DNA of 53,751 bases from a virus: positions 1 to 53,751 of the IMG/VR virus record IMGVR_UViG_3300046512_000360. One strand, written 5' to 3'. Positions 46,855-53,168 of this stretch are shown here, piece after piece. How positions within the stretch are numbered: the stretch's first letter is position 1; each line of letters opens with the position of its first letter. A program made the translations under genes and the position numbers. The notes beneath the pieces are model-generated. The model saw only the letters and a program-made list of their open reading frames with translations, made no database searches and was not told the DNA's origin.

Positions 46855-47409
46855 ATGATCCTGCTCGCCACCCTGGGCGCGGCTGGCAGCCTAGTCGCCA
46901 AGTCGATCGAGGCCAGCGCGCCCAGCGCCATGCCGCCCAGCTTTAACGACGCGACCTCGCTCTACCTGTTCAATCTGTTCGTAATGACGGCCTCGACCTT
47001 CTTGGGGCTAATGATGACGGGCAAGCAGGCGCGGCGCATCTGGATTCAGCGGCGCTACGACCATCCGAAAGACCCGGTCTCGATCTACCGGATGATCCTG
47101 CTGTTCGCGGCCGCCGGCCTAACGTTGAGGTGCGCCGCCGCCGCAATGGAGCTCTGGGGCTGGAACCCCGACGACCCGGCGACCATCGCCCGCGTCCTGA
47201 TGGCCAAGCGGTGGATCGACCCGATCGCCGTTGCTCTCGCCATGCTGTGGATGGGGCTCGCCATCCTGGGGGAGCCGGGCGTGGAGCATCAGCTGCGCAA
47301 GGCCCCGCTGCCGGTCGACATGTGGAGCCGGTGGCCCGCCCTCGCGCGCGCCGGTGCGGTGGTGATCCTGAGCTTCGTAGCTGCGCTGGCAGCCGTATGT
47401 CTGCGTTGA
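46855..47409 (+). CDS. Membrane protein (184 aa), possible lysis helper
   Basis: A 184-aa protein with about four hydrophobic helices (residues 37-55 LYLFNLFVMTASTFLGLMM, 80-98, 120-140, 160-183) and a basic loop (GKQARRIWIQRRYDHP). It has a good GAGGAG ribosome site. The gene overlaps the next one by 13 bp. Position in front of the holin and lysin points to lysis or to a membrane anchor; no family recognised. Confidence 0.6.
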   Translation: MILLATLGAAGSLVAKSIEASAPSAMPPSFNDATSLYLFNLFVMTASTFLGLMMTGKQARRIWIQRRYDHPKDPVSIYRMILLFAAAGLTLRCAAAAMELWGWNPDDPATIARVLMAKRWIDPIAVALAMLWMGLAILGEPGVEHQLRKAPLPVDMWSRWPALARAGAVVILSFVAALAAVCLR

Positions 47410-47789
47410 GAATTTTCGCGGTGCTGGGGGCCGCAGCTATGGGCTCGATCGTATCGCGCGAACCGGTGGTCTGGTGGATCGTCGGCTATCCGTTTCCCGC
47501 AGGCCCGATGGTGGTCTGCATCCTTGCCGTCATCATCACCCGCGTCGTCATCGGCCTGCAGGCGCAGGGCCGCGCCCAGTGGGCGCTCGATGCCGCGATT
47601 ACCGCGCTGTGCCTGCTGGTCACCGTCCTGTGGGTGCAATCGCACCAGCTCGAGCTGCTGCCGGCCGGCATCACCGGCATCGGCATCGGCTCTGCCGGCG
47701 CCGGCCTGATCGGCTTTGCCAAGAGCGCTGTCATGGGCCGCGCCAAGGCGGCTCTGGACGCATTCCTGGGCACCGCGCCCAAACCCTGA
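47397..47789 (+). CDS. Holin-like membrane protein
   Basis: A 130-aa protein with three hydrophobic helices (about residues 8-45, 50-75 and 87-105), and a charged end (KSAVMGRAKAALDAFLG). The size, membrane pattern and the lysin gene directly downstream are typical of holins that open the inner membrane. Starts inside the end of the preceding gene. Confidence 0.7.
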   Translation: MSALRIFAVLGAAAMGSIVSREPVVWWIVGYPFPAGPMVVCILAVIITRVVIGLQAQGRAQWALDAAITALCLLVTVLWVQSHQLELLPAGITGIGIGSAGAGLIGFAKSAVMGRAKAALDAFLGTAPKP

Positions 47790-47818
47790 AGGCCGCTTCA
47801 CGCGGCAGTGGAGAACCT

Positions 47819-48517
47819 ATGAGCACTGCAATCCAAGATCAGTCGTGGCTCAACGGCCACGGCGCGAAGCTGCTGGTCGACGGCAAGCGCGGGCCGGCCA
47901 CACGCGCCGCCATAATCGAAACCTTCCGGCACCGGAGTGCGCCCTTGGCCACCGATGCGGAAATCGCCGCGATCGCGGGCGCTGCCGGCCTCAACCTCCG
48001 CGCGATGAAAGCTCTGGCGCGGGTGGAAAGCGGCGGCGCGGGCTGGGACGCCTCGGGCTTGCTCGCCTGCCTGTACGAACGGCACTACCTGTTCCGGCGG
48101 ATCGGGCTGGCCTGGGGAATGTATTCGAGCGCGACGCCGGGCGGCTACACCGTGGATGCGGACGGCGACGGCATCAACGACAGCTGGGAAAAGCTGGCGG
48201 ACGCCTCGTGCCGGTATGGCATGGAAACGGTGTTCGAGTGCGCCAGCTTCGGCCGTTTCCAGATCATGGGCGCCCACTGGCGGGCGCTGGGCTACGCGAG
48301 CGCACCGGAGTTCGTCTGGGCGCTCTCTCGCGCCGAGGCGGCGCATTACGATGCCTTCGCCGGGTTCATCCGCGCCAACGGGCTGACCTCCGCCCTCAAC
48401 CGGGTGGACGGCAATCCGGAAAACTGCCGCGCCATCGCAGCTGGCTACAACGGCAAGGGCTACGCCGCACAGGCCTACCACCAGAAGATCGCGGACGCCT
48501 GGAAGGTGGTCGGATGA
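47819..48517 (+). CDS. Endolysin (N-acetylmuramidase)
   Basis: A 232-aa lysin. Residues 5-40 (QSWLNGHGAKLLVDGKRGPATRAAIIETF) are a short peptidoglycan-binding-like domain; the rest is the DUF3380/N-acetylmuramidase domain with the catalytic Glu70 in ALARVESGGAGWDASG, the conserved YERHYLFRR, SCRYGMETVFECASFGRFQIMGAHWRALGY and YNGKGYAAQAYHQKIADAW. It cuts glycan strands once the holin opens the membrane. GGAGA lies in front of the start at 47819. Confidence 0.93.
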   Translation: MSTAIQDQSWLNGHGAKLLVDGKRGPATRAAIIETFRHRSAPLATDAEIAAIAGAAGLNLRAMKALARVESGGAGWDASGLLACLYERHYLFRRIGLAWGMYSSATPGGYTVDADGDGINDSWEKLADASCRYGMETVFECASFGRFQIMGAHWRALGYASAPEFVWALSRAEAAHYDAFAGFIRANGLTSALNRVDGNPENCRAIAAGYNGKGYAAQAYHQKIADAWKVVG

Positions 48518-48585
48518 ACCCGATCCCCATCGGCTGGTGCCTCGCCGGCGCCGGCGCGGCCGCGCTGCTCGGCGCTAAGCCATGA
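48514..48585 (+). CDS. Tiny hydrophobic peptide (23 aa)
   Basis: ATGA-linked on both sides (lysin stop and next start): MNPIPIGWCLAGAGAAALL plus GAKP. A short hydrophobic peptide of this size in a lysis cassette could insert in the membrane, but it may be only a coupling frame. Confidence 0.35.
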   Translation: MNPIPIGWCLAGAGAAALLGAKP

Positions 48586-48896
48586 AGCCGGCGAACTTTG
48601 CGCCATGGTACGCGGCCCTCTACCCGCAGTTTGCGGAGGTCGCGCGCAAGCATGGATATGCGTTGGCGGTGCATGGATCGATGGCGCGCGACTTCGATGT
48701 TGTCGCCATCCCCTGGGCAGACGAGGTTTCGACGCCCCGCGCGGTGATCGACGATATCCTCTCGCAATTCGCCGTGGACGAGATCGGCGAGCCGACTCCC
48801 AAGAACCATGGACGCATGGCCTACACGCTCAGCATCGGATTCGGCGAGTGCTTCGCTGATCTGTCCTTCATGCCCGCACGGGAGACTGCACCATGA
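48582..48896 (+). CDS. Nucleotidyltransferase-like small protein (104 aa)
   Basis: A 104-aa protein, MKPANFAPWYAALYPQFAEVARKHGYALAVHGSMARDFDVVAIPW. The GSMARDFDVVA piece resembles the GS..RDFD active site of minimal nucleotidyltransferases. Widespread in lysis regions of phages in this form; function there unknown. ATGA overlap on both sides. Confidence 0.65.
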   Translation: MKPANFAPWYAALYPQFAEVARKHGYALAVHGSMARDFDVVAIPWADEVSTPRAVIDDILSQFAVDEIGEPTPKNHGRMAYTLSIGFGECFADLSFMPARETAP

Positions 48897-49288
48897 TCAT
48901 GCCAGCATGGGCCTACGTCGCCGGTGGCGCCGCCCTACTCGCTGCAGGCGCCTGGGGCGGCTGGACCGTTCGCGACTGGCAGCGCGACAGCGAGGTGCTG
49001 GCGGGCCTCGAAACCGCAACCAAGGAAGCCAAGGCCAGCGCGACGTGGATGCGCACCCAAGGCGACGCCTACGAAAAGGACCGACAGGATGACCAGACCC
49101 AGTCCACGGTGCGCGAGAGCGCCATCAACACGATATATCGTGATCACGACGTGCCTGCTGATTGCGCCGTTCCTGCTGCTGCTGGCAGCGTGCTCGACGA
49201 CGCCATCGCTGCCGCTAACGCCCGAGCTGCAGGCCAACCTGGTAGCGGACTGCCCGCCGGTGCAAGCACGCCCGTTCCCGTTCCTTGA
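48893..49288 (+). CDS. Rz: Inner-membrane spanin (Rz)
   Basis: A 131-aa protein with one N-terminal membrane helix (AWAYVAGGAALLAAGAWGGWTVRDW, residues 5-28), then a periplasmic coiled coil (LETATKEAKASATWMRTQGDAYEKDRQ) and a proline/alanine-rich end. The outer-membrane partner gene is embedded in another frame, the classic Rz/Rz1 arrangement. The two span the periplasm and fuse the membranes in the last step of lysis. Confidence 0.85.
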   Translation: MIMPAWAYVAGGAALLAAGAWGGWTVRDWQRDSEVLAGLETATKEAKASATWMRTQGDAYEKDRQDDQTQSTVRESAINTIYRDHDVPADCAVPAAAGSVLDDAIAAANARAAGQPGSGLPAGASTPVPVP

Positions 49289-49388
49289 TCCCGCGCGGCT
49301 GGTCTGGGAGGCGCGCCTGGTCGCGCAGTATGGGGACTGCGCGAATCGGCATCATCGATCGGTCGCGGCGCGGTCGGTGCCGGATTAA
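49089..49388 (+). CDS. Rz1: Outer-membrane spanin lipoprotein (Rz1)
   Basis: Starts inside Rz in the other frame and ends 100 bp after it. 99 aa: a basic front, the hydrophobic stretch IVITTCLLIAPFLLLLAACS, where LAAC is the lipobox (Cys35), and a proline-rich, short mature part (TPSLPLTPELQANLVADCPPVQARPFPF). Lipobox, proline content and position strongly support Rz1. Exact start uncertain; 49089 is the closest ATG. Confidence 0.85.
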   Translation: MTRPSPRCARAPSTRYIVITTCLLIAPFLLLLAACSTTPSLPLTPELQANLVADCPPVQARPFPFLDPARLVWEARLVAQYGDCANRHHRSVAARSVPD

Positions 49389-49615
49389 GGCGACGATGCC
49401 GCAGACAGCGGGTTGAGCAGGCCGGCGAGCGCTTCCTGGCGCTCCTGCACGACCTCGCGGACCGCTTGCCAAATGGATGGCGGCGGCTCATGCGATCCCG
49501 CCGCCCAGCGCTGCACCGTCCGAACATTGCAGTTCAGGTCGCGCGCGAGCTGGGACTGCCATTGAGGCCCATAAAGCGCCTCCCCGGTCAGCTTGAGCAG
49601 GTTGCTGGTCGTCAC
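49385..49615 (-). CDS. HTH regulator of the right-end operon (76 aa)
   Basis: A 76-aa minus-strand protein with a HTH in LARDLNCNVRTVQRWAAGSHEPPPSIWQAVREVV (residues 23-57). It is the last gene of a two-gene unit behind a palindromic operator (50038-50055) and is therefore likely to control it. ATGA overlap with the gene upstream; its stop overlaps the Rz1 stop from the other strand. Confidence 0.75.
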   Translation of the reverse strand: MTTSNLLKLTGEALYGPQWQSQLARDLNCNVRTVQRWAAGSHEPPPSIWQAVREVVQERQEALAGLLNPLSAASSP

Positions 49616-49989
49616 GCCATGTCCCCGGCTTCGTTCATGTAGCGGTTCACGCTGGCGTCGACTGCCGCTCGGTCAGGCATCGGCCACTTGATATTCGAGG
49701 CGTCATCCCGCGCGCGATTTGCATCCATGCGCACGATGGCAGTCTCGGCCGCTTCGCGCGTCACGTAGAGCTGGATGGCTCGGTGGTGGGTGTCATCCGC
49801 CAAGCCGACGCTCCAGCCTACCATACCGCGCTGGATCACCTGAGCGTCGCGGCCGCTTTCCGCCCAATACGTATCGCGGATCGCATTTGCGCGTTCCAGG
49901 AGATCGTCGCCGTCCGGAATGTATTCCGAGGTTGCGTTACCTCCGGCATAGACTTCGGCGAAGGGGCCTTCGATCAGAATGAGGTGCAT
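49612..49989 (-). CDS. Hypothetical protein (125 aa)
   Basis: The start at 49989 (MHLILIEGPFAEVYAGGNATSEYI) is favoured by a GGAGG ribosome site 8 nt upstream; an upstream ATG at 50004 is possible but contains that site. Mixed alpha/beta protein with AIQLYVTREAAETAIVRMDANRA. Unknown family. Transcribed leftward from the operator region. Confidence 0.6.
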   Translation of the reverse strand: MHLILIEGPFAEVYAGGNATSEYIPDGDDLLERANAIRDTYWAESGRDAQVIQRGMVGWSVGLADDTHHRAIQLYVTREAAETAIVRMDANRARDDASNIKWPMPDRAAVDASVNRYMNEAGDMA

Positions 49990-50037
49990 TTTGTCGGCCT
50001 CCATGCCGAGTTCGGACCGGTCTAAATGCCGTGTCTA

Positions 50038-50055
50038 TGTCGTAGTTTTACGACA
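50038..50055. promoter_or_regulatory. Palindromic operator TGTCGTA-GTTT-TACGACA
   Basis: A perfect 7-bp inverted repeat with a 4-bp spacer (50038-50044 and 50049-50055) in the 98-bp gap upstream of the minus-strand pair. Its place suits an operator of the HTH protein at 49385; no other copy was noticed nearby. Confidence 0.65.
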
Positions 50056-50087
50056 CTAAAGGAGGGCGGTCAAGGACCACCGATCAC

Positions 50088-50300
50088 CTACGTCGCGAAC
50101 CCGCCGAAGGGAATCACAACCCACCGGCCGTCAGGCATCTGCGCCCGCGCTCTGCACCCCCGCCAGTCACTCCATCTATGATCGCCGTCATGCCCTGCGC
50201 TGCGGAGGCAGATCGTCCGGCGGTCTGGTCCAGGCTTCCGGCACATCTCGGGCCGGATGATGAAGCCCTCTCTCGGGAAGGCAAGGACATCAGCGCTCAC
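50088..50300 (-). CDS. Hypothetical protein with Cys/His cluster (70 aa)
   Basis: A 70-aa protein: MSADVLAFPREGFIIRPEMC then RKPGPDRRTICLRSAGHDGDHRW and RGCRARAQMPDGRWVVIPFGG. Cys and His residues (C20, C31, H37, H41) could bind zinc. Last gene of a leftward cluster (50088-51276). ATGA overlap with the gene before. Confidence 0.6.
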   Translation of the reverse strand: MSADVLAFPREGFIIRPEMCRKPGPDRRTICLRSAGHDGDHRWSDWRGCRARAQMPDGRWVVIPFGGFAT

Positions 50301-50668
50301 AGGGCCGCCCAGTCCAGCTCTGCGTCGTCGAGTGCTTCGAACATGTCGCCCTCAGCCATGCAGGCGCGCAACCTGGCCCGCGCTGCCTCGGGATCTCCGT
50401 CGAGCGGGAACTGGCGATCGGCTCGCACCGCCCTCACCAGGGCAGCGCGGAAACCCTCCTCCGGCTGGCTCACTAGCCATCGACCGAATGGCCCGCGCTC
50501 GGCCGGCGTCGCCGTTCGCCCCTCGACCTTCAGCCGCGCATCCTTTGGCGCTGGTTCGAACGCCCGGTAGTCCGTCGGCCTCGTGAGATCTTGCCATGCA
50601 CCGCCGCCTGCTGCGATGCGCCCGACCTCGCGCCGCAGATCGTCCAGCACCTTGCTCTTGTCCGTCAT
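50297..50668 (-). CDS. YozE SAM-like domain protein
   Basis: The start at 50668 (MTDKSKVLDDLRREVGRIAAGG) has GGAGG 5 nt upstream, better than more distal ATG codons. The C-terminal half, PFGRWLVSQPEEGFRAALVRAVRADRQFPLDGDPEAARARLRACMAEGDMF, matches the YozE SAM-like pattern (FxxWL...DR.FP..). Function of the family is unknown; it is common in phages and near SOS genes. Confidence 0.75.
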   Translation of the reverse strand: MTDKSKVLDDLRREVGRIAAGGGAWQDLTRPTDYRAFEPAPKDARLKVEGRTATPAERGPFGRWLVSQPEEGFRAALVRAVRADRQFPLDGDPEAARARLRACMAEGDMFEALDDAELDWAAL

Positions 50669-50679
50669 GATCTCCTCCA

Positions 50680-51003
50680 TCATCGCAACCGCCTGCATGC
50701 CTCTTTCCATTCCCGCTCATCCGGCGGCCCCAGCTCGAAATCGCCTTCCATCCTGCGCACAGGCTCAACCTTCTCGGGCCGCACGATCTTGCGCCACCGC
50801 GACCGGCAGCGCCGGCACCAGAAGCGCGCGCCAGCGGCCGAGAACCGATCGTCCCACCGCCGCTGCTTGAAGTGCCACCACAGGCAATGCGCCTGGAAGC
50901 GCCCGACGTTGCCGCACTTGCAGACAACGAGCACGGATCGGCCCAGCGTTGCCGCCTCCAAGATGCTGGTGGGCTCCATCCAGCCACCCTCGACCCAGCG
51001 CAT
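50680..51003 (-). CDS. Zinc-ribbon phage protein (107 aa)
   Basis: A 107-aa protein with LVVCKCGNVGRFQAHCLWWHFKQRRWDDR near residue 25 and ARFWCRRCRSRW near 60; C-x-C, C and CxxC make a zinc ribbon. A later start at 50979 (MEPTSILEAATLGRS, GAGGG in front) is also possible. Helicase/terminase-like partner unknown. Confidence 0.65.
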   Translation of the reverse strand: MRWVEGGWMEPTSILEAATLGRSVLVVCKCGNVGRFQAHCLWWHFKQRRWDDRFSAAGARFWCRRCRSRWRKIVRPEKVEPVRRMEGDFELGPPDEREWKEACRRLR

Positions 51004-51015
51004 GCATGCCCCCGA

Positions 51016-51276
51016 TTACTCGGGCCGCGGCAGCGCGAGTTCGATCTGCTCGTCCGCGCCGCCCACGATCTCGGCGCCGCAGAACCTGAGGTCGAGCACC
51101 GGCACTTCGACCAGATCGCGGGCGACCTCAACCTTCTCGCGGAGCCGGTGCAGCAGCGCCGGCACGAAGTCGCGCAGCGCCGACTGGTCGCGGTCTGTCG
51201 CGTCATCGCGGTCGGCCATTCGGAGGTACTGGAGCCCAAGCGAGAGCATCGCCTCGTCGGATAGAGGGGTGGTCAT
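51016..51276 (-). CDS. Hypothetical protein (86 aa)
   Basis: The start at 51276 (MTTPLSDEAMLSLGLQYLRMADRD) with AAGG in front; a start at 51303 is also open. Acidic helical protein (DFVPALLHRLREKVEVARDLVEVP) with a beta end (LRFCGAEIVGGADEQIEL). First gene of the leftward cluster and close to the LexA box of the divergent unit. Function unknown. Confidence 0.55.
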   Translation of the reverse strand: MTTPLSDEAMLSLGLQYLRMADRDDATDRDQSALRDFVPALLHRLREKVEVARDLVEVPVLDLRFCGAEIVGGADEQIELALPRPE

Positions 51277-51319
51277 GGGGGAGGACCTTTCGCGAATCAT
51301 CATCGCGCCCTAATAGCAC

Positions 51320-51334
51320 GTTCTATATTTGTTC
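51320..51334. promoter_or_regulatory. LexA (SOS) box GTTC-N7-GTTC
   Basis: GTTCTATATTTGTTC at 51320-51334 is a perfect match to the alphaproteobacterial LexA box, with the spacer A/T-rich as expected. It lies 21 bp before the start codon at 51356 and in the gap between divergent genes, so it may control both. Confidence 0.85.
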
Positions 51335-51355
51335 TCATATCCCGAGGTACGAAAA

Positions 51356-51661
51356 ATGGTCCGTCGCTCAACTCCTCAGCGCACCGTCGACGATCGGGCG
51401 TTCCCGATCCGCATCAAGGTTGCTCCGGTCGATCGGGGCTTTGGCCCGTTGGCGAGCGACACCGTGATGTGGCTGCAGGACAACTTACCGCGCAGTGATT
51501 GGGCGAACCACTCGGTGGGCCACCATATGCTTTCCGCAGCGACCTGTTTCTACTTCCGCCACATGGAAGATGCCCAGCGCTTCCTCGAGCAGTTCCCCAA
51601 ACTGCGCCTGGCCGACTGTTCGCCGGCGGCTGACGAGGCGCGCCACCGTGCGTTGACATAG
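51356..51661 (+). CDS. SOS-linked hypothetical protein (101 aa)
   Basis: MVRRSTPQRTVDDRAFPIRIKVAPVDRGFGPLASD at the start of a 101-aa protein with a GAGGT ribosome site, and a later WANHSVGHHMLSAATCFYFRHMEDAQRFLEQFPKLRLAD. The latter part looks like a small ferredoxin-like or helical domain. Behind the LexA box and 25 bp before the SOS peptidase gene, so probably DNA-damage induced. Unknown function. Confidence 0.65.
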   Translation: MVRRSTPQRTVDDRAFPIRIKVAPVDRGFGPLASDTVMWLQDNLPRSDWANHSVGHHMLSAATCFYFRHMEDAQRFLEQFPKLRLADCSPAADEARHRALT

Positions 51662-51686
51662 GCTGGATCGCCGCCATCATCGCAGC

Positions 51687-52313
51687 ATGTGCAATCTGTA
51701 TCGCATGACCAGCAGCACGGCCGAGATCGCGAACCTCTTCGGGCGCCCTGCCGACGCAGGTGCGAACTTCGCGGCCGAGGTTTACCCCGGCTATCCCGGC
51801 CTTGTCGTCGAGGGCGGCAGCGTGCGCGCGATGTCTTGGGGTTTCCCGCTGGTGCTCAAGAGCAAGAGGACCGGCGCGCCGCTGAAGCCCAAGCCCGTCA
51901 ACAACACCCGCGAGGACAAGCTGCACACGGCATTCTGGCGCGACAGCTTCGCTAAGCGCCGCTGCCTGATCCCGGTCACCGCCTGGGCCGAGGCGGAAGG
52001 CGCTAAGGGCAGCATGACGCGCACCTGGTACTCGCTGCCCGATCAAGAGGTGTTCGCGGTCACGGGCGTGTGGCGGCCTACCGCCGAATGGGGCGACGCC
52101 TATTCGATGGTCATGGTCGACGGCTGCGAGCAGATGGCCGACGTGCACGACCGGATGCCGACCATTCTGGCGCGCGAGGACTGGTCCCGCTGGACCGACG
52201 GCGCGCCGGAGGATGCGTTCGCTCTGTGCCGGGTATGGCAAGCCCCGCTGAAAATCGATCGGACCGTTGAGCCGTGGTTCAATCCTCGGTCGGCGGCAGG
52301 ACTACTGCTCTAG
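51687..52313 (+). CDS. SOS response-associated peptidase (YedK/HMCES)
   Basis: A 208-aa SRAP-domain protein that forms a stable crosslink with abasic sites in single-stranded DNA. The catalytic Cys2 follows the start Met (MCNLYRM), the substrate-binding NNTRED is at residues 72-77, AWAEAEG takes the place of the FYEW Glu block, and DVHDRMP holds His154. Its position behind the LexA box matches its role. Phage and prophage copies are common; it would protect damaged replication DNA. Confidence 0.92.
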   Translation: MCNLYRMTSSTAEIANLFGRPADAGANFAAEVYPGYPGLVVEGGSVRAMSWGFPLVLKSKRTGAPLKPKPVNNTREDKLHTAFWRDSFAKRRCLIPVTAWAEAEGAKGSMTRTWYSLPDQEVFAVTGVWRPTAEWGDAYSMVMVDGCEQMADVHDRMPTILAREDWSRWTDGAPEDAFALCRVWQAPLKIDRTVEPWFNPRSAAGLLL

Positions 52314-52494
52314 CGCGCAGGCCCGGCCACATTACACCGTCTCCGGCCTCCTGCCCCAGCATCGTATCGAGCATCAAATTGAAGAACTCCAGCAAGCCAG
52401 CCTCGTCCTCAGGCCAGGCTCCGAAGGAAGCCCCCTCTAGCGCGGCGATGACGTCGTCTTCGGTGGCGGCGCGGAGGGTTTCGACGTCAGTCAT
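52279..52494 (-). CDS. Hypothetical protein (71 aa)
   Basis: The start at 52494 (MTDVETLRAATEDDVIAALEG) has GGGAGC 6 nt upstream. Acidic helical protein (FGAWPEDEAGLLEFFNLMLDTMLGQEAGD). It ends inside the SRAP gene on the other strand (35-bp overlap). Function unknown. Confidence 0.6.
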   Translation of the reverse strand: MTDVETLRAATEDDVIAALEGASFGAWPEDEAGLLEFFNLMLDTMLGQEAGDGVMWPGLRARAVVLPPTED

Positions 52495-52805
52495 GGCAAG
52501 CTCCCTGTGGACGCCCACCATCTGAGCGATTGACCCTGAGCGCCAGTTACAATCGCTTCAAACCCTTGGGCCCAATCCTCGCTCTTGGTGCTGCGGTTGA
52601 GGTCGGCGCATCAATGCCGTGAACGCACCGGTGGCGACGCACGTGGCCAGCCAAATTGTGCCGGTGAAAAATTATGCCGGTTAGCAAACTTTCCACTTGT
52701 CGCCGCCGCGCCACGGCATTACTTTGCCGGTCAGCAAACAAACCGGCTTTTGGGGCATTGGGCAAAAAGCCGGGGGTTTGTCGGTTCATATACTAGGAGA
52801 AAGCC
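52495..52805. promoter_or_regulatory. 311-bp control region before the XRE/ImmA pair
   Basis: No convincing gene. It has three related repeats: TGTGCCGGTGAAAAA (52657), TATGCCGGTTAGCAAAC (52673-52689) and TTTGCCGGTCAGCAAAC (52723-52739), the last also an inverted repeat TTTGC-N6-GCAAA. Next is CCGGCTTTT (52743-52751) facing AAAAGCCGG (52765-52773), a stem of 9 bp. Then AGGAG and the start at 52806. An operator array for the XRE regulator is the simplest reading. Confidence 0.6.
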
Positions 52806-53168
52806 ATGGACCAGTTCGGAACGATGCTTCGGAGAGAACGTAAAGAGCGGAAACTAACTCTGAGCGATCTCGCAAAGAAGCTTGGCATGAGTGTCCCCTA
52901 TCTCAGCCAAATCGAGACTGGATCGAAGCCTGCACAAGAGCCTTTGACGGAAAAAATCATCCGAGAGTTCGGTCTTCTCGGGAACGAAGCCAATTCTCTT
53001 CGCCGCGCCGCTGCGCAGGCGGTGAGCATGTACAATATCCGGCTTGGTCAGGACGCCGACCCGGAAGATCGCGTTCTCGCAGCATCACTCGCATCGGGTT
53101 TTGCCCGACTTCCCGCGGAGAAAAAGGAACAGCTCCGACGCATCATGGAGGATGTAAATCGTGGATAA
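52806..53168 (+). CDS. XRE-family transcription regulator
   Basis: A 120-aa protein: FGTMLRRERKERKLTLSDLAKKLGMSVPYLSQIETGSKPAQEPLTEKIIREFG is a full XRE HTH in the first 55 residues. The C-terminal half is helical (VSMYNIRLGQDADPEDRVLAASLASGFARLP). It is encoded right before an ImmA-type protease (8-bp overlap), like ImmR/ImmA pairs and other XRE-COG2856 modules. AGGAG precedes the ATG. Confidence 0.9.
   Translation: MDQFGTMLRRERKERKLTLSDLAKKLGMSVPYLSQIETGSKPAQEPLTEKIIREFGLLGNEANSLRRAAAQAVSMYNIRLGQDADPEDRVLAASLASGFARLPAEKKEQLRRIMEDVNRG

Noticed and set aside
52547-52789. An 80-codon minus-strand frame before the XRE/ImmA pair
   Set aside because: It covers the operator-like repeats, has no ribosome site and a random composition, so the stretch was read as a control region.
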